The notes beneath the pieces are model-generated. The model was not told the origin of the DNA. It saw only the letters and a list, made by a program, of their open reading frames with translations, and did no database searches. Shown here piece after piece: positions 33,059 to 41,557 of a DNA stretch of 64,000 nucleotides. Source of the DNA: JANYLB01 sp963837715. GTDB lineage: Bacteria > Actinomycetota > Acidimicrobiia > IMCC26256 > JANYLB01. The first letter of the stretch is position 1. Each line of letters starts with the position of its first letter. The translations under genes were made by a program, and so were the position numbers. The DNA lies in contig CAWIOF010000004.1 in NCBI GenBank assembly GCA_963837715.1, positions 372,001 to 436,000 of the forward strand. Direction: 5' to 3'.

Positions 33059-33931
33059 ATGGATGCCGACCTGTGTGCCGTCCTCGAACGGGCGCTCGGC
33101 GCCAGGGTGGTCCGGTCCGCTCCGGTGCGGGGTGGCGACGTCGCGATCGCGTACGCCGTCGACCTCGCCGACGGTCGAACCGTGTTCGCGAAGACCCACG
33201 CGACCGCTCCGAACGGGTTCTTCACGACCGAGGCGACCGGGCTCCGTTGGCTCCGGGAGGCGTGTGCACCCGACGGTCTCATCTCGGTTCCCGAAGTGCT
33301 CGCGGTGTCGGACGACCGACCGAACCACCTCGTGCTCGAGTGGATCGCCGAAGGTCGTACCCGTGCCGCGTCTGAATCGGTGCTCGGCGCGGGGCTGGCG
33401 CGCATGCACGCGGTGGGAGCCCCGTGCTTCGGGCGCGAAGATCGTCGGACGACGGGGAGCCGGGGACTACCGAACGAGCCGTGCCCGACCTGGGCCGAGT
33501 TCTACGCAACGAATCGACTCCTGCCGCTGGCGCGCCTCGCGCGTGACTCGGGCGCGCTCCCCGAATCGACCATCGACGACCTTGTCCGGCTCGCCGACAC
33601 CCTCGACCGCTTCGACGTGACCGGCGAGCCACCGGCCCGGCTGCACGGCGACCTCTGGGGCGGCAACCGACTCGTCGACGCCGACGGCCGGAACTGGCTC
33701 GTGGATCCGGCCGCGCACGGGGGCCACCGCGAGTTCGATCTCGCGATGATGCGTCTCTTCGGAGGCTTCGCGCCGGCCTCGTTCGCCGCGTACGAGGAGG
33801 TCACGCCCCTCGCGCCGGGCTGGGAGGAACGGGTTCCCCTCCACCAGATCGCGCCGCTGGTGGTCCACGCCGTCAAGTTCGGCGGTGGGTACGTCTCGGC
33901 GTCGGTGGCGGCGATCAACCGGTTCACCTGA
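33059..33931 (+). CDS. Fructosamine kinase family protein
   Basis: 290 residues. The kinase core is seen in FAKTHATAPNGFFTTEATGLRWL, the catalytic loop HGDLWGGN and the metal segment DPAAHGGHREFDLAMM, diagnostic of the fructosamine/ketosamine-3-kinase family. Known members phosphorylate sugar adducts on proteins to start deglycation. Leaderless ATG start (TACGGT 7 nt upstream). Bacterial members often stand alone, as here. Confidence 0.92.
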   Translation: MDADLCAVLERALGARVVRSAPVRGGDVAIAYAVDLADGRTVFAKTHATAPNGFFTTEATGLRWLREACAPDGLISVPEVLAVSDDRPNHLVLEWIAEGRTRAASESVLGAGLARMHAVGAPCFGREDRRTTGSRGLPNEPCPTWAEFYATNRLLPLARLARDSGALPESTIDDLVRLADTLDRFDVTGEPPARLHGDLWGGNRLVDADGRNWLVDPAAHGGHREFDLAMMRLFGGFAPASFAAYEEVTPLAPGWEERVPLHQIAPLVVHAVKFGGGYVSASVAAINRFT

Positions 33932-33964
33932 CCGGGCCCTCAAGCGTTGCCGGCGCATGGTCGA

Positions 33965-34756
33965 ATGCAGGGTGTGGAGGGTCACGGGGCGGAACCGAGG
34001 GACGCGCGCGAGCTCGCGATGTGGCGCGACGCGCTCGGCCGGGTGCTCGCCGGCCGTGACCTCGAGATCGTCACCCAACCCGTCGTCGAGCTCGGAGCCG
34101 GGCTCGGGCTGGAGCCGGTCGTCGGCTATGAGGCGCTGACCCGGTTCCCGGGCGCACCATCGGCCGATCCGGCGGTCTGGTTCGCGGTGGCCGACGAGTT
34201 CGGGGTGAGCCCCGAGCTGATGGCCGCGACGCTCCAGCGTCAACTCGGTCTGGCCGAGCACCTCCCCCGGGCCTGTTTCCTCGCGGTGAAGGTCTCGTGC
34301 CTGGCGCTCGAGGCCGACGTCGTGCAACCGGTCCTCGAGCGGGCACCCCTCGACCGGGTGGTCGTCGAGCTCGACGACCCCGGTCGCTTCGGCGACGGGA
34401 ACGACCCCGGCGATCTGGCCGACCTCGCCGACCTGGTCGGCCGCCTCCGAGGTCGGGGCGCCCGCATCGCCGTGACCAGCGACGGCAAGGCCGGCATCGC
34501 GGCGATCCTCGAGCTCGGTCCCGACATCGTGCGGATCGGGCGCAGCATGATCGACGGCATCGACCGCGACGCACCGCAACAGGAGTTGGCGGCCGAGGTG
34601 CGGGGGCTCCTCGCCGCCCGTGGGGCGCAGTGTCTGGCACACGGGATCGAATCCGCCGGTGAGCTCGACGCGCTGGTGCGCGCGGGCGTTCCGCTCGGGC
34701 AGGGCTACTTCATCGCGGCCCCCGGCCCCGGCTGGACCCGTCCGACCGCGCGGTAG
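33965..34756 (+). CDS. Degenerate EAL-domain protein
   Basis: 263 residues forming an EAL-like barrel. The EALTR motif is present (GYEALTRF), but other phosphodiesterase residues are lost: the Asn of the usual vNls motif is Lys (LAVKVS), the DDFGxG pair is replaced by VTSDGKAG, and the catalytic Lys of DxxKID is Arg (DIVRIG). It probably binds cyclic di-GMP or a partner without cleaving it. ATG 33965 chosen; TTG 33947 is an alternative. It lies between a kinase and an orphan ParA. Confidence 0.82.
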   Translation: MQGVEGHGAEPRDARELAMWRDALGRVLAGRDLEIVTQPVVELGAGLGLEPVVGYEALTRFPGAPSADPAVWFAVADEFGVSPELMAATLQRQLGLAEHLPRACFLAVKVSCLALEADVVQPVLERAPLDRVVVELDDPGRFGDGNDPGDLADLADLVGRLRGRGARIAVTSDGKAGIAAILELGPDIVRIGRSMIDGIDRDAPQQELAAEVRGLLAARGAQCLAHGIESAGELDALVRAGVPLGQGYFIAAPGPGWTRPTAR

Positions 34757-34809
34757 ATCGGCAGAACTGCAGGTCGGCGGGTGCGCCCGATTCTTCGCGC
34801 GTCGGGCGC

Positions 34810-34815
34810 TACGGT
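34810..34815 (+). promoter_or_regulatory. -10 box for leaderless ParA-like gene
   Basis: TACGGT ends 7 nt before GTG 34823, with no ribosome binding site between. Confidence 0.55.
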
Positions 34816-34822
34816 GACGCCC

Positions 34823-35419
34823 GTGATCGTTGTCGTGGCAGCACTCAAAGGCGGGGTCGGCAAGACGACGACCTCCGTGTACCTGGCCGCACTGGCCGAG
34901 ACCAAGGAGCGGGCGGCCGTCATCATCGACGCGGATCCGCAGGCCAGCGCGGCCGACTGGCTCGAGAACTCCGACGACGAACAGGTCGGGCGCATCGAGA
35001 TCATCGAGGCGCCGACCGACCGGCTCCTGGCCAAGGCGCTCGACCGGGTCGGCGACGACGAAGTCGTGATCGTCGACACGCCGCCGGGCAACGAGCGCCT
35101 GCTGGCCAAGGCGCTCGACCGGGCGTCGGTGGTGGTCGTGCCCACCCGGGTGGGTGGCGTCGAGACCCCCCGGGTCGACGCACTCCTCGACATGGTGCCG
35201 GCGAAGGTGCCGGCCGGGCTCGTGATGTGCTCGGCCCGCACGGTCACCCGCGACTACCAGGACACCGTCGACGCCTGGATCGAAGCGGGAGTCGAGGTCT
35301 GGGGCACGGTCCCCGAGCGGGTGGCGATCGCGGCCGGACCAGCCGCGTGGCTGGCGGGCGACGGCATCGAGGCGTACCGGGCCGTCTGGCGCCGCGTCCA
35401 ACGCGCCGCCCGCGCCTAG
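34823..35419 (+). CDS. ParA/MinD-family ATPase, orphan
   Basis: 198 residues, short for the family. Deviant Walker A KGGVGKTT at residues 9-16, Walker A' DADPQAS and Walker B VIVDTPPG are present. Such ATPases position plasmids, chromosomes or protein complexes. No parB or parS is next to it, so it is more likely a cargo-positioning ATPase than a partition protein. Leaderless GTG start. Convergent with the dioxygenase gene after 4 nt. Confidence 0.9.
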   Translation: MIVVVAALKGGVGKTTTSVYLAALAETKERAAVIIDADPQASAADWLENSDDEQVGRIEIIEAPTDRLLAKALDRVGDDEVVIVDTPPGNERLLAKALDRASVVVVPTRVGGVETPRVDALLDMVPAKVPAGLVMCSARTVTRDYQDTVDAWIEAGVEVWGTVPERVAIAAGPAAWLAGDGIEAYRAVWRRVQRAARA

Positions 35420-35423
35420 ACCC

Positions 35424-36248
35424 TCAGAACGGCGTGTCGCCGACGACGGTGACGCGCTCCATGATGCGGCGGGCGGGCAGGAAGTCGTTGCTGACGCAGT
35501 GCTGTGTGGCCCGGTTGTCCCAGAACGCGACGCTGCCCGGCCTCCACCGGAAGCGGCACTGCACCTCGGGAAGCTCCGCCTGGTGCTGGAGTCGGCGCAG
35601 CACGGGTTGCGCGTCGGCGTCGTCCAAACCCTTGATCCCACACGTGAAGCCGGCGTTGACGTAGATCGTCCGCCGCCCGGTCTCGGGGTGCGTTCGGATC
35701 ACCGGATGCTCGACCGTCGGGTTCGCTTCGCGCATCCGGGCGCGCACCTCCGGCGGCTTGCCGCGGCCGAACGCGCGCGTGAAGTCGTGGAGCGCGACCA
35801 GGTTGTCGACTTCGTGGCGGAAGTCGTCGTCGAGCAGGTCGTAGGCCGCGCCCATGTCGGCCCAGAGGGTGTCGCCCCCGACTGGCGGCAGCTCGACGGC
35901 GCGCAGGATCGAGCCGAGTGAGGGCTCGGGTCGCCACGTCACGTCGCTGTGCCACACCTCGGGCGCGCGGAACTTCCCACCCGCCGGGATCACGAACGCC
36001 TCGGGATGCGCGTCGTCGTCGGGCGTGAGCGGGTGCACCTCGAGGTCGCCGAATCGACGCCCGAACGCGATGTGAGCCTCGCGGTCGAGGCGATGCTGGT
36101 CCCGGAAGAAGATCACCTTCCAGTCGAGCAGCGCGGCGCGGATCTCGTCGACGACGGCGTCGGGGAGATCATCGGCGAGGTCGACACCACCGATCTCCGC
36201 GCCGATGGTGGCGGTCATCGGCTCGATCGTCAGGGTCTTCGTCGGCAT
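35424..36248 (-). CDS. TauD/TfdA-family dioxygenase
   Basis: 274 residues, Fe(II)/2-oxoglutarate dependent. Iron ligands are HxD in VWHSDVTW (near residue 96) and the distal His in TQHCVSNDF; the 2-oxoglutarate Arg is in RRIMERVTVVG. The close resemblance to taurine dioxygenase suggests a sulfonate or aryloxy-acid substrate; an SsuD-like gene is at 42269, but the two are not linked. Start ATG 36248 has TACCAT ending 7 nt upstream on the minus strand, a leaderless layout. Confidence 0.92.
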   Translation of the reverse strand: MPTKTLTIEPMTATIGAEIGGVDLADDLPDAVVDEIRAALLDWKVIFFRDQHRLDREAHIAFGRRFGDLEVHPLTPDDDAHPEAFVIPAGGKFRAPEVWHSDVTWRPEPSLGSILRAVELPPVGGDTLWADMGAAYDLLDDDFRHEVDNLVALHDFTRAFGRGKPPEVRARMREANPTVEHPVIRTHPETGRRTIYVNAGFTCGIKGLDDADAQPVLRRLQHQAELPEVQCRFRWRPGSVAFWDNRATQHCVSNDFLPARRIMERVTVVGDTPF

Positions 36249-36255
36249 GGCCGCG

Positions 36256-36293
36256 ATGGTACGCCCGGGTCTTCTCACGCGCCCGGGTACCTT
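36256..36293. promoter_or_regulatory. Divergent -10 boxes
   Basis: Minus-strand TACCAT (36256-36261) lies 7 nt before ATG 36248; plus-strand TACCTT (36288-36293) lies 6 nt before GTG 36300. Both genes appear leaderless. Confidence 0.55.
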
Positions 36294-36299
36294 CGGGTC

Positions 36300-36896
36300 G
36301 TGCAGACACGACGGAGATGGCCCGGGCTGGCGGCGGCGGCGGTGGTGCTGCTCGTGCTCGTGAGCGCAACCGATGCCCACGCCCACGACGCGTCGGGGCT
36401 GATGTCGATCGACGCCACCACCGTCGGGGTCCAGACTCCCGACGGTACGCCCGGCGAGCTGACGGTGACCGTTCGGATCACCTACGCCAACGACGGCGAC
36501 GCGGCTCCCGGTGCGGTCGCGACCGCGACCGCCACCGAGGCAGGAGGCGCCGTGGCCGCCCCCGTGACCCTCGCCGACGCGGGCGACGGGACGTACACCG
36601 GCGCGCTGCTCGTCCCCACGCACGGATCGTGGACGGTTCGGGTCGAGTCGACGAACCCGGTGGCCGCGGCGGAGCAGACCGTCGAGGTGACTCCCGCGTC
36701 GACCACCACGACCACGACCACGACCACAGGAGCGTCGACTTCGTCGACGTCGGCCCGAACGCAGGAATCGACGTCGTCGGGGACGAGCGACGACTCGACC
36801 ACCGTCGTGCTCGTCGCCATCGCCGCGGTGCTGGTCGCCGCCGCCCTCACCACCTGGCTCATCCTCCGCAGCCGGAGAACCAGCACGGGCGACTGA
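36300..36896 (+). CDS. Secreted, membrane-anchored CopC/YtkA-like protein
   Basis: 198 residues. Signal peptide of about 25 residues, with the mature start near AHAHDASG (a His-rich start like CopC/YcnJ). A beta domain with FixH/YtkA character (GELTVTVRITYAND, then GDGTYTGALLVPTHGSWTVRV) follows. A Thr/Ser-rich spacer (about residues 130-165, nine consecutive Thr codons from an ACCACG-type run near 36703) leads to a C-terminal membrane helix. It may bind copper outside the cell; the His content is low, so this is tentative. Leaderless GTG start. Confidence 0.75.
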   Translation: MQTRRRWPGLAAAAVVLLVLVSATDAHAHDASGLMSIDATTVGVQTPDGTPGELTVTVRITYANDGDAAPGAVATATATEAGGAVAAPVTLADAGDGTYTGALLVPTHGSWTVRVESTNPVAAAEQTVEVTPASTTTTTTTTTGASTSSTSARTQESTSSGTSDDSTTVVLVAIAAVLVAAALTTWLILRSRRTSTGD

Positions 36897-37040
36897 CATG
36901 ACGCAACCAGATCAAGAGCTGCCTCTCCTGACGGGTCGTTCAGATGCCGGCAGCTTCGTGGGGACCTGTGTGCAGTCGGGGACACGACCGCTACGGCTCT
37001 GTGAACTCCGGCTGCCCGCGGGCGGATCGCGTCGGGCCCG

Positions 37041-37046
37041 TACACT
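37041..37046 (+). promoter_or_regulatory. -10 box of SDR operon
   Basis: TACACT 45 nt before the ATG at 37091, which has its own GGGAGGG ribosome binding site. A leadered promoter, unlike many neighbours. Confidence 0.45.
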
Positions 37047-37090
37047 CCCTGACGCGGGCGTCAGATCGCCCGGGCGACGGGGGAGGGCGG

Positions 37091-37915
37091 ATGGAACCGA
37101 CGGGAACCGCGGTGGTGACGGGCGCCAGCCGGGGAATCGGACGGGCGACGGCCGTCGAACTGGCCCGCCGCGGATTCGACGTCGTCGCCACGATGCGCGA
37201 CCCCGCGGCCGGGGCCGGCCTCGAGGGTGAGGGTGCCGGTCGCCTGCGGGTGCAGCGGCTCGACGTGAACGAACCGGCGTCGATCACGCTGCCATCTGAC
37301 CTGCGGGTGCTCGTGAACAACGCCGGAGTGGAAGACGACAACCTCCCGCTGGAGACGATGCCGTCGGAGGTGTGGCGCAGGCTGTTCGAGACGAACGTGT
37401 TCGGACTGGTGGAGGTGACCAAGCGCGCCGTGCCGCTGATGCGGTCGGGAGGCGGCGGCGTCATCTGCAACGTGACGTCGTCGTCGATCCTCGCGCCGGT
37501 TCCGTTCCTCGGCGCCTACCGTGCGTCGAAAGCGGCGGTCGGCGCGCTCGGTGAGTCGTTGCAGGCGGAGGTGGCCCAGTTCGGGATCCGGGTGGTCGAG
37601 ATCATGCCGGGACCGATCGAGACCGACATGCTCGAAGCGTCGGATCGCCCGGCTGCCGCGATCGACGCGGCTCCGTACCGCGCCCTCGCCGAGACCATGT
37701 GGACATCGCGCCAGGCCATCCGCGATGCGTACACACCCGCGAGTGAGGCGGCCCGTCGGATCGTCGACGCGATCCTCGACGACGACGGTCCGCTCCGGTA
37801 CGGCTGTGACGACATGAGCGAGGGCATGCTCGACGGCTGGCGCTCGGTCGCGTCCGACGAAGCCTGGCTCAGCCCCATGTTCGTCGCCTTCGCAGGGAAA
37901 TCTCAGGGGGCGTGA
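37091..37915 (+). CDS. Short-chain dehydrogenase/reductase
   Basis: 274 residues of classical SDR type. NAD(P)-binding GASRGIG near residue 11, NNAG at about 77, catalytic Ser in VTSSSILAPV and YRASK (Y-x-x-x-K). The C-terminal extension (about 220-274) shapes the substrate pocket. It reduces a carbonyl or oxidises an alcohol. First gene of a plus-strand operon running to 40015. Confidence 0.9.
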   Translation: MEPTGTAVVTGASRGIGRATAVELARRGFDVVATMRDPAAGAGLEGEGAGRLRVQRLDVNEPASITLPSDLRVLVNNAGVEDDNLPLETMPSEVWRRLFETNVFGLVEVTKRAVPLMRSGGGGVICNVTSSSILAPVPFLGAYRASKAAVGALGESLQAEVAQFGIRVVEIMPGPIETDMLEASDRPAAAIDAAPYRALAETMWTSRQAIRDAYTPASEAARRIVDAILDDDGPLRYGCDDMSEGMLDGWRSVASDEAWLSPMFVAFAGKSQGA

Positions 37916-37929
37916 GCACGCACCGGCGG

Positions 37930-37935
37930 TAGCTT
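37930..37935 (+). promoter_or_regulatory. -10-like box before FMN-barrel gene
   Basis: TAGCTT ends 6 nt before ATG 37942; no ribosome binding site. It could add leaderless transcription within the operon. A similar TACGGT (38586-38591) precedes GTG 38598 by 6 nt inside the next gene end. Confidence 0.45.
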
Positions 37936-37941
37936 CGGAAC

Positions 37942-38601
37942 ATGTCGACGCCCCGTTCCGAGGCCAGCCGCATCCGACGAGTCCCCGACCGCGGGCACTA
38001 CGACGCCGAGACGGTCCACGCAGTCATCGACAACGCGCTGGTGAGCCACGTCGGCCTGGTCTCCGACGGTCGGCCGATCGTGATCCCCATGCTCCACGGA
38101 CGCGACGGCGACGCGCTCTATCTGCACGGATCGGTGGCGAGCCGACTGCAACGGACGGTCGCCGGCGGCGTCGACGTGTGCGTCACCGCCACGATCGTCG
38201 ACGGCTTGGTCTTCGCGCGCTCGGCCTTCCACCACTCGATGAACTACCGATCGGTCGTGATCCTCGGGACGGCCGAGTCGGTCGACGGCGAGGAGAAGCT
38301 CCGAGGTCTGCGGGCCATCGCGGAGCACCTCACCCCGGGTCGGTGGGCCGAGTCCCGCGAGCCGAACGACGTCGAGCTCCGCCAGACGTCGGTGCTCCGA
38401 CTCCCGGTCGACGAGGCCTCGGCCAAGATCCGCACCGGCGGCCCGATCGACGACGAGGCAGACATCGGTCTCCCGATCTGGGCCGGCGTGCTCCCGTTCC
38501 TCCCGCAGTGGGGCGCGCCGATCGACTCGGCCGACCTCCCACCCGGCATCGCCCCGTCGCCCGCGGTCGCCGACCTCCGAGGCGATACGGTCGGGGCGTG
38601 A
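37942..38601 (+). CDS. Pyridoxamine 5'-phosphate oxidase family protein (FMN split barrel)
   Basis: 219 residues. The core pattern HVGLVSDGRPIVIPMLHGRDGDALYLHG matches the FMN-binding split barrel of PNPOx-like and F420-type enzymes; RSAFHHSMNYRSVVILG completes the barrel. The family includes flavin reductases and haem-degrading enzymes; the true reaction is unknown. Leaderless ATG start; its stop overlaps the next start by GTGA. Confidence 0.87.
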   Translation: MSTPRSEASRIRRVPDRGHYDAETVHAVIDNALVSHVGLVSDGRPIVIPMLHGRDGDALYLHGSVASRLQRTVAGGVDVCVTATIVDGLVFARSAFHHSMNYRSVVILGTAESVDGEEKLRGLRAIAEHLTPGRWAESREPNDVELRQTSVLRLPVDEASAKIRTGGPIDDEADIGLPIWAGVLPFLPQWGAPIDSADLPPGIAPSPAVADLRGDTVGA

Positions 38602-39677
38602 CCTCTCGGGTGATCCAGTGGGCGACGGGTGGCGTGGGTCGGGCGGCGATCGAGGGCATCCTCGACCATCCCGACCTCGAGCTCGTGGGCTGCTGGGTCC
38701 ACAGCGAGGCGAAGGACGGCGTCGACGTCGGTGACCTGATCGGCCGACCGGCAACGGGCGTGCGCGCGACCCGCGATGCCGGCGCGCTGCTCGCGCTCGG
38801 GGCCGACTGCGTGCTCTACAGCCCCGTGATCGCCGACACCGCAGTGCTCGGTCGCATCCTCGCCTCGGGTGCGAGTGTGGTCACGCCGCTCGGGTGGTTC
38901 TATCCCCCCGACACCGATGAGGTCCGGACGCTCGAGCAGGCGTGCGCCGCCGGGAGCTCGACGCTGCACGGAACCGGCATCCATCCGGGAGGCATCACCG
39001 AGCGGTTCCCGTTGATGGTCTCCGCGCTCTCGCACGCGATCACCCATGTGCGGGCCGAGGAGTTCTCCGACATCCGCACCTACGGGGCGCCCGACGTGAT
39101 CCGCGACATCATGCTGTTCGGCGCCACCCCCGACGCGGCGATGGCGAGCCCGATGGCGCGGTTCCTCGGCACCGGGTTCCTGCAGTCGGTCCGGATGGTC
39201 GGCGACGTGCTCGGCTTCGCGCTCGATCCCGAACCGCTCGTCGAACACGAGGTCGCGGTGGCGACCGCTCCGATCGACTCGCCGATCGGTGTGATCGAAC
39301 CCGGTCTCGTGGCCGCACAGCGATTCGTCTGGACCGGCACGGTCGACGGGGCGCCGGCGGTGACGGCTGCGGTGAACTGGCTCATGGGCGAGGGTCACCT
39401 CGATCCGGGTTGGGAGTTCGGGCCGAAGGGAGAACGCTTCGAGGTGGAGATCGCGGGTGATCCTCCGGTCGACCTCACGTTCCACGGCCTCCACCCCGTG
39501 TCGATCGAGGCCGGCCTCGTGCGCAACCCCGGGATCGTCGCGACCGCGATGCACTGCGTGAACGCGATTCCCGCCGTCTGCGGCGCCGCACCAGGGATCA
39601 AGACCTACCTCGACCTGCCCCTGGTCGCGGGCCGCGCCGCACCGACCCTCCGCCGCTCGACCAGGGAGGATGCATGA
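38598..39677 (+). CDS. NAD(P)-dependent oxidoreductase (DapB/diaminopentanoate dehydrogenase-like)
   Basis: 359 residues. The N-terminal Rossmann motif is VIQWATGGVGRAAIEGIL, followed by GTGIHPGGITERFPLMVS and a large dimer domain. This is the mycobacterial dihydrodipicolinate reductase-like group that resembles 2,4-diaminopentanoate dehydrogenase; true DapB activity is unlikely because the protein is too long. GTG overlaps the preceding stop and its own stop overlaps the next ATG, so three genes are translationally coupled. Confidence 0.85.
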   Translation: MTSRVIQWATGGVGRAAIEGILDHPDLELVGCWVHSEAKDGVDVGDLIGRPATGVRATRDAGALLALGADCVLYSPVIADTAVLGRILASGASVVTPLGWFYPPDTDEVRTLEQACAAGSSTLHGTGIHPGGITERFPLMVSALSHAITHVRAEEFSDIRTYGAPDVIRDIMLFGATPDAAMASPMARFLGTGFLQSVRMVGDVLGFALDPEPLVEHEVAVATAPIDSPIGVIEPGLVAAQRFVWTGTVDGAPAVTAAVNWLMGEGHLDPGWEFGPKGERFEVEIAGDPPVDLTFHGLHPVSIEAGLVRNPGIVATAMHCVNAIPAVCGAAPGIKTYLDLPLVAGRAAPTLRRSTREDA

Positions 39678-40015
39678 CCGCACCCGACGATCCGGCCGCG
39701 CCGGGTGGACTCACGACCATGGTCGAGGCCATCGACACGCTCGAAGCCGAGGGGTACACGGGTCAGTTCCGGATCGACGCGGAAGGCATCCACTGTCCGC
39801 GCTGCCACTGCACGCACGGCGCCGACCGGGGTCTCGTCGAACGGGTGGTCCGCTTCGAGGGCGCGAGCGACCCCGACGACGAGGCCATCCTGCTCGGTTT
39901 GCGCTGTCCCGAGTGCGGTGCGCTCGGCACCTTCAGCTCCGGGTACGGGCCGAGCGCCGACCCGGTCATCGTCGACCAACTGGTGATGCTCGACACCCGG
40001 TTCCGCAGCGGATAG
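39674..40015 (+). CDS. Small zinc-ribbon-like protein
   Basis: 113 residues with two Cys pairs, CPRC (near residue 41) and CPEC (near 77), in a spacing that fits a zinc ribbon, plus an HCTHGAD loop. Not matched to a named family. ATG overlaps the preceding stop (ATGA), so it is made with the oxidoreductase and may be a small subunit or regulator of it. Confidence 0.8.
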   Translation: MTAPDDPAAPGGLTTMVEAIDTLEAEGYTGQFRIDAEGIHCPRCHCTHGADRGLVERVVRFEGASDPDDEAILLGLRCPECGALGTFSSGYGPSADPVIVDQLVMLDTRFRSG

Positions 40016-40017
40016 TT

Positions 40018-40034
40018 CGGGGTCGCGCACCCCG
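40018..40034. terminator. Bidirectional hairpin terminator
   Basis: CGGGGT, 5-nt loop, ACCCCG between convergent genes ending at 40015 and 40035. Perfect 6-bp stem. Confidence 0.55.
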
Positions 40035-41504
40035 TCAGGCGCGTCGCTCGGTCACCAGCCACTGGTCGACCGGTGCGTAGTCGTCGGTGAGCACCGGTGC
40101 GTCACCCACGAACAGGTCGAGCTCGCCGGCGGTCGCGAGCGTGTCGGCGTGCACCGCCACCGCGGCCTCGAGCGCGGCGTCGTCGGGAACGCGGTCCGAC
40201 GCGACGAGCACGACGTTGCCCCCGAGCATCTGCGCGAACTTCGGCGGCGACGCGATCGCGCCGACCCAGGCGAACTGCTCCCGTAACGTCGCGAGCTCGG
40301 CGCGCGCGAACCGGAACGGTGGGTAGTCGATCACGTTGATCACGTAGACCCCACCCGGTCGGAGCACCCGCCGGATCTCCCCGACGAACTCGCGGGTGGT
40401 GAGGTGCCACGGCACCGAGAGTCCGCCGAACGCGTCGCCGACGACGAGATCGGCGGAGTCGGAGGGGGTGCTGCGGATGTTGATCCGGGCGTCGCCGATG
40501 TCGACCCGGAGTGCGTCCGACGTCTCGAGTCCGAGTCGTTCCCGTGCGATCTCCGGCACGGCCGGATCGAGCTCCAGCACGGTGGCTTGCGAACCGGGCC
40601 GTGTCGCCGCGAAGTAGCGCGGCAAGGTGAAGCCGCCGCCGCCCACGTACAGGGCTTCGATCGGGGCGGGTCCGGGGTGCGACACCGCGACCGCATCGGC
40701 GACCGACTTCGCGTAGTCGAACTCGAGGTGGGTCGGGTCGTCGAGGTCGACGTAGCTGTGGCGGAGATCGTCGAGCCAGAGGGTGCGGCCGCCCGCCCGG
40801 GCCGGATCCTGCTCGACCCGCATGCAGAAGTACGCGCTCTCGACCTGGCAGGGCTCGCGCACGACTGCCGCGAGCCCACCGCCGACGATCGCGAACGCGA
40901 CGATGGCGCCGACGATCACCGGGTCGCGACGAGAGAGCCAGATCCACAGCGCGGCGCCGATCACGAGGAGCACCGCCGCGACCCCGTAGATGACGGCCCG
41001 GGTGGGCACGTTGGCAACGAGCACGAAGCCGGTGACGAACGTCCCCACGAGCGCGCCGAGGGTACCGATCCCGCTCAGCTGACCGACCACGCCACCGGTC
41101 CGGTGGAGGTCGTGCAGTTGGAGCTTCACGACCGTGGGGGTGACCGCGCTGAGCACCGCCGCCGGGAAGAAGAACCCGGCGAGCGCGAGGAACACGGTCG
41201 CCGCGCTGCCGCCCTGGCCCGACGCGTCGCCGAGTCCGCGGACTATCGGCACGGTCACCAACGCGAACGCGCCCCCGGAAACCACGAGCGGCCCGACCAG
41301 GCGTCGGGGATCGACCCGGTCGGCGACGTATCCGCCGAGCCAGGACCCGGCTGCGATCCCGGCCAGCATCGTCCCGATCACCGCGGTGTACGTCTCGAGG
41401 CTCACGCCGACGTACGGGGCGAGGAGCCGGCCGGCGAGGATCTCGAGCACGAGGACGGCAGCCGAGCACACGAACACGAGGCAACCGGCGAGCACGCGGG
41501 GCAT
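40035..41504 (-). CDS. Membrane-fused spermidine synthase-like protein
   Basis: 489 residues. An N-terminal membrane part with about seven helices begins right at the chosen ATG (LAGCLVFVCSAAVLVLEIL). The C-terminal methyltransferase-like domain has the SAM/polyamine motif YVGGGGFTLPRYF, LELDPAVPEIAR and VVGDAFGGLSVPWHL. Such MFS-SpeE fusions are common in actinobacteria; aminopropyl transfer is unproven for most. GTG 41588 (31-nt overlap with the previous gene) is an alternative start; ATG 41504 places the first helix at the N-terminus. Confidence 0.87.
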   Translation of the reverse strand: MPRVLAGCLVFVCSAAVLVLEILAGRLLAPYVGVSLETYTAVIGTMLAGIAAGSWLGGYVADRVDPRRLVGPLVVSGGAFALVTVPIVRGLGDASGQGGSAATVFLALAGFFFPAAVLSAVTPTVVKLQLHDLHRTGGVVGQLSGIGTLGALVGTFVTGFVLVANVPTRAVIYGVAAVLLVIGAALWIWLSRRDPVIVGAIVAFAIVGGGLAAVVREPCQVESAYFCMRVEQDPARAGGRTLWLDDLRHSYVDLDDPTHLEFDYAKSVADAVAVSHPGPAPIEALYVGGGGFTLPRYFAATRPGSQATVLELDPAVPEIARERLGLETSDALRVDIGDARINIRSTPSDSADLVVGDAFGGLSVPWHLTTREFVGEIRRVLRPGGVYVINVIDYPPFRFARAELATLREQFAWVGAIASPPKFAQMLGGNVVLVASDRVPDDAALEAAVAVHADTLATAGELDLFVGDAPVLTDDYAPVDQWLVTERRA

Positions 41505-41557
41505 CGCAGGAGTCTCGCGGAGTGCGCGGAGCTGCGTGGCGCGGTGCGTGGCGGTGA

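Noticed and set aside
34823..35419. Plasmid or chromosome partition locus
   Set aside because: No ParB, parS or replication gene near; the ATPase is orphan.
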